Origin: Gracilaria gracilis
Taxonomy: Eukaryota > Rhodophyta > Florideophyceae > Gracilariales > Gracilariaceae
Direction of reading: 5' to 3'
DNA length: 64,000 nt
Assembly (NCBI GenBank): GCA_030374805.1
Contig: JARGSG010000190.1
Location: forward strand, 558,001-622,000
Below are positions 1 through 11,544 of the stretch, piece after piece. The notes under the pieces are model-generated. The model did not search any database. It had not been told where the DNA came from and saw nothing but the letters and a program-made list of their open reading frames with translations. Position numbers and translations under genes: made by a program. Position 1 is the stretch's first letter. Every line of letters begins with the position of its first letter.

Positions 1-466
1 TCAATAATGATAGGCGATATTTCTACAAAACACTGTCGTATTTTTCATTCTCCATGCTAATAAATAGCCTTCCTATATTTCATACTCTTTAGTTTTTAAT
101 CTAAGTGTAGAATTGTTTCAGTTCTCGTTCGGAAAAACTTGTAACTGTTTCCTCTATCATTTAACAATATGGCACACTTTCTTCTAGTTATCACTTCATT
201 TATGATGGAAACATAGTTCCAACTATTCATGACGACTTACGATGAAACCTTTACACTAATGTTTAAGCACTTACATATCCATATTTTATAATACTAACAT
301 TCTCAAAGCTTAGTATAAAAGGTACCAAACTCATGTTTCTTGTAGACCTGCATCCGAGCAACAAAATAGATGTGTCTCTCATGCAACAAAACCTTTTTTC
401 GCAATGAAAGACAGTATTTTCTCCAAAGAAACTTCAATACGATTCTACCACAGAACCGTACCTCCC
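1..466. other. AT-rich stretch, nothing recognised
   Basis: AT-rich sequence with no open reading frame, repeat or RNA signal that I can support. It lies downstream of the leftward broken gene that follows. Confidence 0.5.
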
Positions 467-1323
467 TCAGGCAACAACAAATTTCTCTGTATTATTAACT
501 TTTGAGTATTCGTCAACAAATGATTCCTCCATTTTCAAATACAGGACTTTGGTATCATCAGTGAGCCACCCAAGATTTTTTGTTGCTAGTAAACGAGTTT
601 GAACAGTGAATGGCCGAATAATCCTGGCCGTCGAGTAGATATTATCGGCTGCTCTCTTTCGAATTTCTTCAACGCAGTATGAAACCCACCAAACTTGGGA
701 TAGTTGTTCTTCAATTCCCCTGACGTTAACCAAATTTTGTGCAAAAAATCCATTTCTAACAACGGTTTCGGCCAACAAACTCGCAGTTCCAGAACATCAC
801 CGCATTCAACTATATGCACAGCAAACTGGCCTTGACTTGCTCCAGAATGCAGTACAATTACGCAAGTTAGCATCTTCCGAGTTGTCGACGGATCCATCCA
901 TTGCGATAGAACATATAACGGCTTAAACTCGTTCTGATGGAGAACAATATCTAGGCCTTCTCTTCTAGTCTTATCTACTTTCTCTTCTGTAGAGTTCGTA
1001 TCTTCTACGACGATATCCTCATCTTGACCAATATTATTGGTGCATCTACGGTTTAAGTGCTCTAAAACATGCTCTGCATACAATTCGATCGTTAGTATAG
1101 TGAATGCAAGCAACTTGGAAAAATGTGCCACCTTACTTTTGCGTTGATCATAATTTTTGCGAAGCTGATAGTACTGTGCTCGAAACGTACTGAGCTTATG
1201 CTGTTGAAATAATGGTTCGGACTCCCAAACGTTTTTTGGTTTTTCGGTACCAGTGAGTTCTTCTTTTTCACATTTCTGACGGAGCAGTTTCATCGCCGGG
1301 GAATGCTTGTAAAGCTTTGGCAT
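467..1323 (-). pseudogene. frameshifted unknown protein gene
   Basis: Two overlapping minus-strand frames make one protein-like sequence. The first frame runs from an ATG at 1323 leftward through a charged region (about residues 60-110) and the hydrophobic stretch TCVIVLHSGASQGQFAVHIV. The second frame takes over near 782-796 and gives AQNLVNVRGIEEQLSQVWWV and onward to the stop at 467. The overlap is read sensibly only by changing frame at about 790, so a one-base indel or an unseen splice is likely. I do not recognise the family and see no catalytic motif. No signal peptide is visible. It could be a domesticated or transposon-borne protein. The gene is called broken because of the frame change. 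Confidence 0.45.
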
Positions 1324-2412
1324 ACCGATGAAATTTGGATCCTGAACAAAGAATGGGAGAAGTAGGCCGTGCTGATCGAAGCAACGAAGGAGTACAGAGC
1401 TCTGAGGGCCCTTTATATGCGTGTTGATTTGCAGTTGGTTTTTGGATATAACAAATTCGTTCTACTCTCTAGAGGCATTGTGGTTTATGGTTTTGTGCGG
1501 TTCAAAATGACGCTAAGAAAGTAGGTATCTAGTGTGAAAGAGTAAGGGATCAGGCCCTAGATTCTATGATGTGTCATTCCCAATTCAAATTTGGACCGTA
1601 TTCCACTTTCGAATTGGCCTTTGTCTGCATTCTCCAATCCTGTGAATGGCTTTATCCATAAAGTAACGGGCATATTCTTAGTACGAGATTATAAGGCATA
1701 CTCTAGATTTATATGCCAGATAATGGTAGAGAGGAATTGCGAAAACGATGCGAGCTTCTTTCGCCTTCAACATGTAGTATTCTTTTGCACAAAATTGTGT
1801 CTCGCTGAGAAAGAAGTACATGCCGTAATCTCAGCCCCAGCTCTCTCCCAGGATTCTAAACGATGACCGTTTATTTGTGAGGAAACATTCTACATTATAA
1901 AGGTATTGGTTCTAACATTCGATCTCGTTCTTTACGAAATTAGGCCGAAATACTTTGTGAAAATGTCGCGATTCGGGCGTAGAACGTCAATTTTGAATGC
2001 GCTATAACTTCTTTTATTGGCCTCGAATATCTCTTCCGCTTTTCGCCTATTGTCTAGGATGGCTTTCTGTGTTGTTTGACGTCTTTTGAAGTTAAATCGT
2101 CGACAAATTGCGTCCGTTTTACTCCATAATACTTTTTGTCATTGATTGAAAAACTACAATGAAGAAGTAAGAAGGAGAACGATATCTCAGGGATACTTAA
2201 GGATAAATAAAATTAACACCTTTTACAGCTTAGAATCCACTGCTAAGACGTGCATTAAGTACCTGCATTAAAAAGTACAAAGTACTTGTCGAAAGGTAGT
2301 GTCCTTAAACATAATTCACTTTCCTAATTTGGAACATAACCTTACTTACACTTCAACGAAGCCCTCGAAACCACATTGCAGTTTTTCATGGGTAACAAGT
2401 GAGACCCGAACA
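1324..2412. other. intergenic, no supported gene
   Basis: The only open frames are short and of low-complexity composition (for example 1591-1866 plus). It separates the broken leftward gene from the Harbinger transposase. The reading frame of the transposase stays open back to about 2299, but without an ATG before 2413. I did not find clear terminal inverted repeats of the Harbinger element here by eye. Confidence 0.4.
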
Positions 2413-3369
2413 ATGTCCTTCGTAAAACAGGGGCTCCCGCTTTTTAGCGGTAGGTGTTTTGTTTCTTTCTTCTACATTGATCCTTCTACAATTCTCCCTA
2501 CAGAGGCAATGGCGATCTTCGTCGGCGCGGAAGCATTCAAACACCATGGTAGTAAGTACTTTCGAAATGCTCCTGGCTTGTCTCTATTAATCACTACTTG
2601 CCGTTTCAAGTCACTGTTTGGGGTGAGCCCACACATATGTTCGGTGCTTTGGGATCAAATATTGAAGTTGGGTTTCAACTATGGTACTAAAATAAGTCCA
2701 CAACATTTGCTTTGGGGTCTATTATTTCTAAGACAATATTTATCGGAGCACACAATGGCGGCAATTATTGGAGCCGATGAAAAAACTATACGGATGTGGG
2801 TCAGAAGGGCCGTGATCTCAATTTCTAGTCTGAGTCATGTAAGTTCTATTGGTGTTTAATATTTTTGTTTTAATTTTCTAACATGCTATGTTTAGATAAA
2901 TTGGCAAAGCAGGTTACCTACTACACCAGCGAATACGACAAAAATTTATGTTTCAATAGATGCAACTGGCTGTCAAATACAAGAGCCTTCCCCATTCAAC
3001 AGTAAATGGTTTTCTCATAAATTGAAATCCGCCGGTTTGAGGTATGAACTCGGAATTTGTATACAAACTGGATTTTTGGTATGGGTTCATGGGCCATTCC
3101 CTTGTGGAGAGTACGCTGACGATAAACTCTTCAAATTGGGTATGAAGCATTCTTTGCTGCATAATGAGTTTGTCATCGCCGATGATGGGTACTTGGACGA
3201 AAGATGTGTAACACCTGAAGATGATTTGCCACTTGTTGGATATAATCAGGCTCGAATTCGAGAGAGGCATGAGACATTAATGAGAAGACTAAAGCAGTTT
3301 AACGCTTTGCATTACGTCTACAGACACAAATTGGAATTTCATTCTTTCTGCTTTCATGCTGTTGCTTAG
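2413..3369 (+). CDS. Harbinger (HARBI1-like) DDE transposase, one intron
   Basis: Cut-and-paste transposase/nuclease of the PIF-Harbinger family, expected to act on its own element's ends in the nucleus. Exon 1 is 2413-2838. A 57-nt GTAAGT..TTTAG intron (2839-2895) of phase 0 follows, then exon 2 (2896-3369), about 299 residues in all. Exon 1 holds an HTH-like segment (TMAAIIGADEKTIRMWVR). Exon 2 holds the DDE core: VSIDATG (D164), KWFSHKLKSAGLRYE, VWVHGPFPCGE, IADDGY (D238) and the family-typical RERHETLMRRLKQF (E268), so all three acidic residues are present. The start is the first ATG. The frame is open further upstream, so an upstream exon is possible. No Myb-like second Harbinger protein is visible nearby. 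This is the only transposase in the window without an obvious lesion. Confidence 0.85.
2839..2895 (+). other. spliceosomal intron, 57 nt
   Basis: GTAAGT donor and TTTAG acceptor inside the Harbinger transposase. Removing it joins ..SLSH to INWQSRL.. in frame (phase 0) and restores the conserved core. Unspliced, the frame hits TAA at 2857-2859. Confidence 0.8.
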
Positions 3370-4470
3370 ATAACATCCATTTCTTTACATAATGACAGCC
3401 CTCTACTTCAACTATAGAATTTCTAAAATATGGTTTCCTCTGATCCGCAGGATTGGTAAAGTCTGAGCGGTATTAAATGTTGGCTACATCCTTTACCTTC
3501 AACCAATACATTTATCAAAACGAAATGCTTTTGAGTTACTAGAAAATAGAATATTCACCAACAACAGTAATACGAATCATTTAACGATTGTTGTGTAGAA
3601 GGTAGTTATGTCACATTTCTATATTTCTGTACTAACACGCATAGAAATTACTGTTTTTTTCAAGAAATTAAGTACAATATAGAACAAGGTTTGTTAGAAT
3701 TATGTTGAAGCTCGTAATACCTTGTTCCAAAGGTTTATTAGCCAGTCTAAGATGATCAACTTCTCTGTGTCTGCTAGTTTTTAGAATTTCATGTCTTTCG
3801 AACTTGGTGTTTTTATACTCAGTTAACGAATGTTTTGATCTCTAGCTTCTACGAAAAAACTATACCGTACTGTAGTTGAACAGCTAAACCCTTTTTAATA
3901 CAAGAACTCCTGAGTATTACTTTGTTAGATGTATTTCTGTTTTTTCTCTCTGCATGGTAATGCACAAGTTGAACGTTACGGATGCAGTAGGAGTTGTGAC
4001 TTAATGTTCGTAAAAGATAAGGAGTAACTAAATAGTTCTAAATAGGCTATTTCCCGCTTGCTCCGGCGCGACGCTCTGCCCGCCGGCGGTCAACTATGGG
4101 CGCACTTTGCTCCGTCTCGTTTGCCCCCGCTCGCGCGCTACAATTGTCGGATGACCATCGAAAAAACTTAAAATGTATTTTATATTTCTATACCTACTCT
4201 ACAATTTCTACACTTCCCGCACTTCCCTGCCTTGAATTTATAGAATTGTGTCCAACGTGACAGGCGGTATTACTCGTCTGTTTATAAACGTAAAAACTGT
4301 TGGAACAACTTCAATACTCATCTTTTCGACTAGTATTTTACAAACGAAGATTTCGGAGTAAAATGTTTGTATATAGTGTCTGAAGCTTTATTAATAATTG
4401 AGGAGTCAATTTTTCCAATGTTTGGCGACCATCAAAGGCGCAAACGACTAGTATCTATTCGACCGGAGTT
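3370..4470. other. AT-rich intergenic, no gene
   Basis: AT-rich DNA with short homopolymer runs and no open frame above about 60 codons. A short GC-rich patch near 4055-4140 is the only compositional break and I cannot assign it. Confidence 0.45.
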
Positions 4471-4490
4471 TTGACCTCATATGAGGTCAA
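4471..4490. repeat. 20-bp perfect palindrome
   Basis: TTGACCTCATATGAGGTCAA is its own reverse complement. A near-copy (one mismatched pair) lies at 7238-7259, on the other side of the piggyBac-like pseudogene. The pair may be subterminal sites of that element or two copies of a protein-binding site. Confidence 0.6.
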
Positions 4491-4634
4491 CCCCGTCGGC
4501 CGTCGAAAAAATCAAAAAAATGCATTTCGAGGATGCCAGAGGGCATTTTCAAATTTGAAAATTGAAAAGCGCCTCTATACTTAATCTAGCTGTAGTTTAA
4601 GTAGCAATAAAAACTCCTAGAGCACTCGTACCTG

Positions 4635-4690
4635 TAGCCCAGCGGTTTCAAACCGTTTCAGAGCTAAATAAGACCGAGTTCAAACCTCGC
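4635..4690 (+). repeat. tRNA-like A/B-box pair, possible SINE remnant
   Basis: TAGCCCAGCGG (4635-4645) resembles a tRNA A box and GAGTTCAAACCTC (4676-4688) a B box, at tRNA-like spacing. No good acceptor or anticodon stem can be drawn, so a working tRNA gene is unlikely. It could be a decayed tRNA-derived SINE or chance. Confidence 0.25.
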
Positions 4691-4699
4691 TTGAGTTTA

Positions 4700-5150
4700 T
4701 TAAAAAAACTCTAAAACTCCATTTGGAGCCCGACTACTTCTAGTTGTTAATTTAACTTCAGAACGTGTACACACGCCCACTTTAACAGCAGACAGAATAA
4801 GGTGACATTTGCTAAAGGGGTTGTTTCGACTTAAGTTAAATTATATCTAGCAAGTTTAATAACGCAGATCGAAGTAGTAGGGGGCTAAAGGTAATTGAAC
4901 TGTTTTTTTCTTTATGAAAGATATGTTCTTTTTAGTACTAAAAACGACGGCTGACAACCTTGTGTACACTATATTGGGTCATCTAAAGAGTAACACCGTG
5001 ACAGTCGTCTAAATGAAGAGCGGAACAATCTCTACCGGTACCAGTGTGGCACAAATAAACCTCTTTGTTCCCCCTTAATTGGCAATCAGAACATATAAAC
5101 TTAGACTTTGTATTTCCTCCATATGAGTTGCATCGACCTTGATAGAGAGC
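4700..5150. other. AT-rich intergenic, no gene
   Basis: No open frame of note. It lies downstream of the leftward piggyBac-like pseudogene and may include its 3' end. I could not fix a TTAA target site or terminal repeat by eye. Confidence 0.4.
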
Positions 5151-7118
5151 TTATGATATGCTTCCATCGTTTCTTTTCCTTTTCTTTCCCGTCTGCATCA
5201 AATAAATTCCAGTACCAGCACGTTTTGGGCGGGAATCCGTGGGTTCAACTCCTTTCTTATTTCTTTCAATAAGACCTGTTTCATTCCAAGTGTTTTCGAT
5301 GAGTACGTCAGCTAATTCACAATAGAAATTGTGTGGGCTCTTCAATTGGCGGCCACCATTTGATGCTCTGTAGAGGTTCCAAGCATTCACGATACAGATA
5401 GCCAGGAGGGAGCAATTGACACGAAAAGACCACTCTTTCACCTCGATTTTCTTCTCAAGCTTCAAATCATCTTGACGGGATCGATTATGTCTATCGATCA
5501 TTGAACATGTTTTGTAGTATTCCTCACACACTTCAGGAATAGAAACCTCAAGTTCAATCTTTTTAGAAATATTGCCTTTCCTTCTCCATCGTTCCCTCGT
5601 TATCGCAGTACCAGGATTCACTGTTCCAGAAGTTGATATAAACTACGTTCGTTCTCTATCCACCCACATGACTGCCATTAAATCGGTATTAATGGCAGTT
5701 CCCTTTAATGACATAGAAACAAAAACACCGCTGTTCGATAAAGTGATTTCAGAGAGGTGTTTCATCGGATAGCCTCGAGCTGCAGTTTTTATAACTCCAG
5801 TAATCTCAGTCCTTTTTGTAGAATAGACTTTGCCATATGCACACTGGCAAAGAATGAATATGCACACACTAGTCGCTCGGAGGCAAACCATGGCTGCAAC
5901 AGGCGTAGTAGAACTGCCGTGCCATGTCCATGATCTGAAGAAAACTCTAAAGCAGGCATTTGAGATCCCATATTAAGCTAAATTTTCAACAGAATGCCAC
6001 TTCTTCCACAGCAGACGGTCTTCATTTCCAATCCATTTTCTGGTTTGTGATCCAAGGCTGTATAATGAGGAAGGCCTACATCGATCCAGTCACCTCCCAA
6101 TCCGTACCACCGTGACATGCTTTCCTCAACACAGAGAGCATGAGATGGTGTGACAAATGATAACCGGTGTTGGTTAATTGCTTGCACAAAACCATTTACG
6201 TGGCTCCACCGTGCCATTCCTTGAACGTCACGATTGTGTGTGCCACTGAATGAGATACAACTTTTCAGCATCTCAAATCTATTTCGTGACATCGCCCTAC
6301 CGATTGGAGGGGCAGGGAGATAACTGGAAAAATGCTTTGGGCACCATAATTCCCTCCGATCTGAGAATTCTAAACGCGTTATGAGAATCAATACGCCGAA
6401 GAACTTGAGAAGCTCTCCACCAGATGTTTCGGATGCTGAACGATCCCTAAGTTTTTCATTAGTCTTCTCCACAATTGAATGCAGATAGCCAGTAGGAAAC
6501 ATCCACATAAAGTAGTCAACAGCTTCCATACCGTGTGGCACATGGCGAGAAGAGATAAGATCTCCAGCTGGACCAATGACCTTCCATTGATGCAATTGAA
6601 TCACGCCATTCAATGGCGTACAGATTTTCTGCGTGTTCCCCTGTCTTTCATGAGTCGTCACTGATTGGTTGACTGCAGCTGAAGATTCGTTTTTATCGGA
6701 CTGCAAAATTTGCTCAGTTGGAGGGACTTCACTTTCACCGGCAGTTTGAGCAACATCAGCGCTCAATAATGCCTCCCTAACAGCCGAAACAGCTTTGGTC
6801 TCTTCTTCAATACCCCTCCCGAGCTTCACACTACATAACGGTAGAGTACACTCTTTTCCACGATTGGGCAGACCGAACTTAATAGTGACAAAAGTCATAT
6901 TACGACCATTGACTGGTTTCGTTTCCACATTTTTCACGGTTCCATTGACGGTTTTAGATTTCCAAAGTGATCAGAAGAAGCGTTTACAAGCTGATTCGGA
7001 GGTGAAAAGTCGAGCACGGCTGTGTACAGTTGTTCCAATAACACGGCGAAGATCTGTTGACGGGGGCATATTGGAGAGATCTGGGGGACGTGATGGCAAA
7101 AGTAAACAGCCTGCAAAG
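5151..7118 (-). pseudogene. piggyBac-like (DDE_Tnp_1_7) transposase, dead
   Basis: A leftward piggyBac-type transposase scattered over at least four frames. The N-terminal part begins near 7118. The 5978-6937 frame gives MSRNRFEMLKSC, CVEESMSRWYGLGG, GLPHYTALDHKPENGLEMKT and CCGRSGILLKI, then a stop. The next frame (5789-5971) gives PWFASERLVCAYSFFASV. A third (5643-5891) gives ITGVIKTAARGYPM and VMWVDRERT. The last (5151-5621) gives MIDRHNRSRQDDLKLEKK. Family members have Asp in the VDES and CADS/CDN motifs. Here these read VEES and CAYS, so two of the three catalytic Asp are changed, and only the IDRHNR Asp remains. Frameshifts plus lost catalytic residues make it inactive. Confidence 0.85.
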
Positions 7119-7237
7119 AAGTGGACGGAGTTGTGATTTACTTCTGCTTGGCCTTCGAAGGGAAGATCCAGGACGGTTGACAGACTAAGTTTTTTAAAAA
7201 ATTCGGGACTTATATACAAAGTTACAACACAATCAAT

Positions 7238-7259
7238 ATTGACCTTATATGAGGTCAAT
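7238..7259. repeat. 22-bp near-palindrome, partner of 4471-4490
   Basis: ATTGACCTTATATGAGGTCA followed by AT forms an inverted repeat with a single mismatched pair. The core differs from the palindrome at 4471-4490 by one base. The two flank the piggyBac-like pseudogene at unequal distances. Confidence 0.55.
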
Positions 7260-7363
7260 GTCGAATAGACAATAGGTAGCTTCGAGCCCAGAAGAATGGC
7301 TCGTTGAGATAGCTTCGTCACAAGAACGAGAGCAACAAAGCTCATGAGTGTCTCACTTGGGAA

Positions 7364-7948
7364 TCAAGCGCGTGTGCAAGACGTTCTTCCTCTTGCATTG
7401 AAAACACCCCCGCATTTGCTCTTGCAGCAGACACGTCCGACCCTATCAAGCACCGGCCGTGTCAACGACGTACCTGAGTTCGCACCGGCACGATCGTACG
7501 CGTCACATGCCCGACGATACTCTTCGCTCATCATGAAGCAATCCCTCATACAGAAGTTGGCGTCCAACGGAGAAGGGTTCACCATACTGGTGAGCCCGTA
7601 TCGCGGACATTTGCACGTAACTCCAAGGTCACCTGGGGAGAAAAGTGGATCGCCTGTTGCTACTACGATGCAGCTTGAGGGCGTGGGAGACGGGGTGGGG
7701 GCGTTGGGGTTGCGGGTGCATCTTGTCCAGGGCTCGTCATTGGGGCTTCCGCAGCTCTTCAATATTCACTGATCGTCGAAGAGACCTTGTAGGCAGCTCT
7801 ACATATAACGGAAGGCAGGCTCGCATTCTTCGGAGCATATCGAAGCAAATCTTTGCGACACGTGGATAGTCTGCTCGTCATCGTGCGCAGCCAGGACGGC
7901 AGTCACCCTCAGCAACGCAACAAGTAAGATGGAGAGCATTGTATTCAT
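7364..7948 (-). pseudogene. secreted Cys-rich protein, copy 1 (two in-frame stops)
   Basis: Read leftward from the ATG at 7946-7948, the frame begins with a signal peptide (MNTMLSILLVALLRVTAVLA) and then a Cys-rich body: CGSPNDEPWTRCTRNP, a Pro/Ser/Thr linker PTPSPTPSSC, then CKCPRYG, FCMRDCFMM, and VCCKSKCGG. Two stops interrupt it, TAG near 7797 and TGA near 7766. At the second the neighbouring copy (8932-9525) has Cys. No frameshift separates the parts. The two copies share Cys spacing and the linker, so they are a tandem duplication. The family is unknown to me; secreted Cys-rich repeats may serve in the cell wall, in adhesion or in defence. Probably a recent pseudogene, unless the stops are spliced out. 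Confidence 0.6.
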
Positions 7949-8577
7949 AAGGGCAGAAGAACGGAATGCAGAAAAGGTCCAATGGTAAAAGAAAAAGAGA
8001 GCTCTCGTAGGTTGGGGAGATCGCAGTAGTGGCTTAAGTACTGGTGCACAACAACGCAGTAGAAGTGGAGTGAGTTCTAGTGTGGCAACGAAGGAACTAT
8101 CCTGGAACGTACCGTGTTGTTTCTACGTCTAACAACATCGTCAGCAAGGGGAGGATCGAAAGCTCAACTGCGGTTCGTTCGCCCACGGTGGCTTTCTTCG
8201 GCATGAACCGAAGCAACTGGAGCGGAGCGGTGCAACCGATTCAATTCATGGCATGTCGCCAGCGAGGCAGCATCAAACACGCGGGCTCGAAGGATGTAAA
8301 AGATGCTGACCGGAACGTGTAGTGTCAGCGAGCTGTAGATTCAAGATACTTTCACCACAGAACAGCGGCAGGCGGAAGCATAGATTAGTGTAGATCGCAC
8401 ATCTTCTGCTGACCGGCGCATATTGCTCGACTCGGACGGACTACAACACCGCGATTTGTTGGCGCACTCAGTCTTGCTAGCCCGGCGACTACCTTGCGCC
8501 TCGCCTATCAGGTATCACGATGCGGGGCACGGCCAACCTGCCAATCGGGCGACTACATAATGGATAAATGAAACCAG
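7949..8577. other. spacer between Cys-rich copies, no gene
   Basis: This contains the presumed promoter side of copy 1. Short frames (for example 8080-8322 plus) show no conserved features. I see nothing that can be supported. Confidence 0.4.
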
Positions 8578-8859
8578 TTAGCGGCAGTCCTGCCGACTAT
8601 CTTTGGCTATTTGCCCTGAAACAATCAAAGATGGAATGGGTCCAGCCTCGAGTACTCCCAGCCATCTGATATAAGGGACGAACGCATTGAACCACGTGAC
8701 AAAGTGGTGTTCCGCATGAAGGACATGATGCATTTTCTCTACCCTAAATATTTTACCAGCACGTAAGATTGGTAGACAATCTACAACTTTAAAATGGAAT
8801 AGATAGCAGTTCATCCATTTCTGGAAGCGTTTTCTCTCAAGGAGGTTTTGCAAAGACAC
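8578..8859 (-). CDS. possible small ORF, unknown
   Basis: A 93-codon minus-strand frame with a patterned middle (FRVEKMHHVLHAEHHFVTWF) lying between the two Cys-rich genes on the same strand. I do not recognise it. It may be a fragment of a larger decayed gene or chance. No signal peptide or repeat is visible. Confidence 0.2.
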   Translation of the reverse strand: MSLQNLLERKRFQKWMNCYLFHFKVVDCLPILRAGKIFRVEKMHHVLHAEHHFVTWFNAFVPYIRWLGVLEAGPIPSLIVSGQIAKDSRQDCR

Positions 8860-8931
8860 ACTTTTATGAGAGAGGAAGTAATTTTATGGGATATTTATAT
8901 GCGTAATCTTGGAAGCCGGAATAGATAATAA

Positions 8932-9525
8932 TCAATCTCTCCTGCAAGACGGCTTGCCGTGGCGATCATATCGCTTGTACGATCCTCCACATTTGATTAC
9001 ACAGCAGGACCGTCCGACATTAAGAAACACTGAATGCTTCTGCGAAGAGTTTCCGTTCGGAATGGCACGGTTATAAGCATCATAGGCTTCACGATATTCG
9101 TCGCTCATCATGTAACACGCCTTCATGCAGTAATTGAGATCAAGCGGCGTAGAGACGAAAATCGTGTTCCCACCGGAGCGCGGGCATTTGCACACCACGC
9201 CAAACTATTCCGGCGCATGGTCTATAGATTTGACCCCACAGCTTGAGGGCGTGGGAGATGGCGGAGGTGCGTCCGGGTTGCGCGTGCATCTTTTCCAAAG
9301 ATGGTCGCTCGGGCTTCCACAACTCTTCACAACGCACTGGTTGTCAAAGATTCCCTGTAGGCAACCACAGAGAGATTCAAAAGCTGGCAGATATTGTTCC
9401 GAACACAGAGATGCAGTCCTATGCGAGGTTGAGAGAGCTTGCTCTTCGGCAGATGCCACCAATACAGCGCCAGCACTGAGCGAGACAACGAACAAGAAAG
9501 AAAGGATTGCGAGCAAAGAAGGCAT
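8932..9525 (-). pseudogene. secreted Cys-rich protein, copy 2 (one in-frame stop)
   Basis: From the ATG at 9523-9525 the frame reads a signal peptide (MPSLLAILSFLFVVSLSAGA), then CSEQYLPAFESLCGCLQ, CVVKSCGSPSDHLWKRC and the linker PPPSPTPSSC. It then meets TAG at 9205-9207 and continues in the same frame with VVCKCPRSGG, YCMKACYMMSDEY and SCCVIKCGG to 8932. The single TAG is the only lesion, so it is either a nonsense mutation or lies in an unrecognised intron. The Cys pattern matches copy 1 about 1.6 kb away. The upstream in-frame ATG at 9573 would add 16 residues before the signal peptide, so 9525 is preferred. Function unknown. Confidence 0.6.
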
Positions 9526-9573
9526 GTTTGGGTTTTGTGGCAATTGATGAACGTTTGCGGATGAGAAGGGCAA

Positions 9574-10504
9574 CTTGTAGAGGAAAAAGATTTTAGTTTA
9601 TGTGTTGAAGCAGAGCAACGCAGGGGAACTTCTAAAGAGCTTTCTGTATGATGATACTGGTGCTTAGGATTCGGACGCACCACGCTGCCTCTACGTATCA
9701 CAATCGCGTCAGAGCAGCATTCGACATGTGAATTGTGGAACTTCTGGAATGGGCTCGATGGATAATCCCTAATTGTTGCCAACACTTTTGGAAGCTAAAC
9801 ATTCCCTTTCAAGGCGACTTCGTATCATTGATCATCGTTCTAATTGATCTCTATGTCCGGCAAAACGGTAGTAAATGAAATTAATCAGCGCCTCATCGGC
9901 AACGGTCATGGTAGGTGTATATTTAGACCAAGTTTGCTTGAAAGGCCCGTCGATGCTTCTACTTATCGTCAACAGCAGAGCTTGAGGTTGGTTTTATTTA
10001 ATTGTATCAATGGTATCGATCGATCTGTTGATTTTTACCTTCTTTTACCTGTTGGTAACAAGCGTGAAGACCTGCGTTAATGTTTATTACACCGGAAGGA
10101 GCAACTGGAGCGAGCATCATCGCCTGGAGAATAGACCTATGAAGTTGTTGCTGCTTGGATCAGTGGTGTTAAATCGAACTTGGTTGCAGAGAATTCTGTC
10201 TGTACAAACGGATTGCTCAAATCAATTGCAATTTCAGCCACGAAGTTCTCTTGGCGCACCACGGGCGTCTGGGCCACGCAGGTCTCGGGCGGAACAGCAA
10301 ATTGGCCAGCGTGTCTTCGTGTGCGTGCGAAGTCTTTGTTAGCCAAGCAGCAGCAATATGGTCGTTAACACCATGAAGGAGTTAAAACCCATAGTTGGTC
10401 TTTTGCAGTAAATTGAAGGTACACAAGTTACATTACCCACAACTTACAATTTTTGTGCAGTAATTTGTCCATCAATGTATTACGTGCACTATTGTTATTT
10501 GAAC
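9574..10504. other. intergenic, no supported gene
   Basis: This holds the upstream region of Cys-rich copy 2, then unassigned DNA up to the left repeat of the DIRS-like element. Open frames here are short and compositionally ordinary. Confidence 0.4.
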
Positions 10505-10820
10505 TTTCACGTGACATGTCTCTATTGCGTACAGAGATGAAAGGACTACACTGGGGAATAGTGAGCGTGCGTCACGCGCATTGACCTGGCTGATCATTGC
10601 TGGCGAACCGTCTTGAGGATATCTCTGTCTCCGATGGACGTCTCGCACACAGTCTAGCCACATTACCCTAATTCAGCCTTTGCGTGGCTACTGTCTTGCG
10701 GGGATCGCTGTCTTCGAATGCCGTTTGGCTGACTGTCTCGCACAGGTAGTCACCGTACTACAAAAGCCGCCGAGGATCGTACAGATGTCTTCCTCTCTTT
10801 CCCCCCATGTCCGTTTCTTA
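10505..10820 (+). repeat. left direct repeat of DIRS-like element
   Basis: It begins around GTGACATGTCTCTATTGCGT and matches 14563-14870 in the same direction with scattered substitutions and small gaps. Shared landmarks include GGACGTCTCGCA, TTTGCGTGGCTACTGTCTTG and CGCACAGGTAGTCACCGTAC. Confidence 0.8.
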
Positions 10821-10882
10821 GAAACTTCCTTCTTGCCAAGCGGTGACATCTTCAACACGCACGCGAACAAAGAGCTAGTGCC

Positions 10883-11532
10883 ATGTCGACCGATCAACCT
10901 CCCGAAACGCCACAACAGCTCCAAATTTCGGACTTTCAGGCCGTTTGGAACGCCTCTGAGCCGGAGAATAATGATTATAATGCTGTTGCACTTGCGGTAG
11001 CTGCCGATAAACTCAATGGTCATGGTACTATCTACCACCAGGGACAGTACGTGCCTGTTTCGCCTATGGGTTCTTTCAAGCCCAAATCGAGTTCTTTCTC
11101 TGGAGAACTGCGCAATCGCGACAAGCGTTCCGCGAAAGCATGGAAGTACATAAACGCGGCAGGTGTTTGGCTTGAAGTATCCTTGAATGCTTTTCGGCTT
11201 GCACGGGAAGAAGCTGATAACTTTCAACAATGTGGAAAGCTTTTATCTCTTGGGAAACAGGGTTTAAAGGCAAGCCTCGAAGTTCTGACCATGAGGAGAC
11301 AGTACTTTAAGGACATTGTGGTGCAGGGAATCGAAGTCGTCCAACAAATGGCATTTCTTGTTGAGCAATGACACGACGCCGTGCATTCCGAACCCTATCG
11401 GACTGCTCGAGAGGCCCTGACATCTCGTTTGGAGATCGAGGTAGCCAAAGAGCTTGCCAAACTCTGCCTCTCGCAGGCAGCTAAACTCTCTAAAGATGGG
11501 GCCGCACACGGTGGAGGCCCTTCAAAGAGATA
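10883..11532 (+). pseudogene. gag-like ORF1 of DIRS-like element
   Basis: A 163-codon frame from the ATG at 10883 to a TGA at 11369-11371. The same frame then stays open to TAA at 11530-11532 and keeps a protein-like character (ALTSRLEIEVAKELAKLC), so the TGA looks like a nonsense change. There is no zinc knuckle. The position upstream of RT and the predicted helical content fit a gag-like protein. Assignment rests mainly on position. Confidence 0.5.
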
Positions 11533-11544
11533 AAAGGTACCTGT

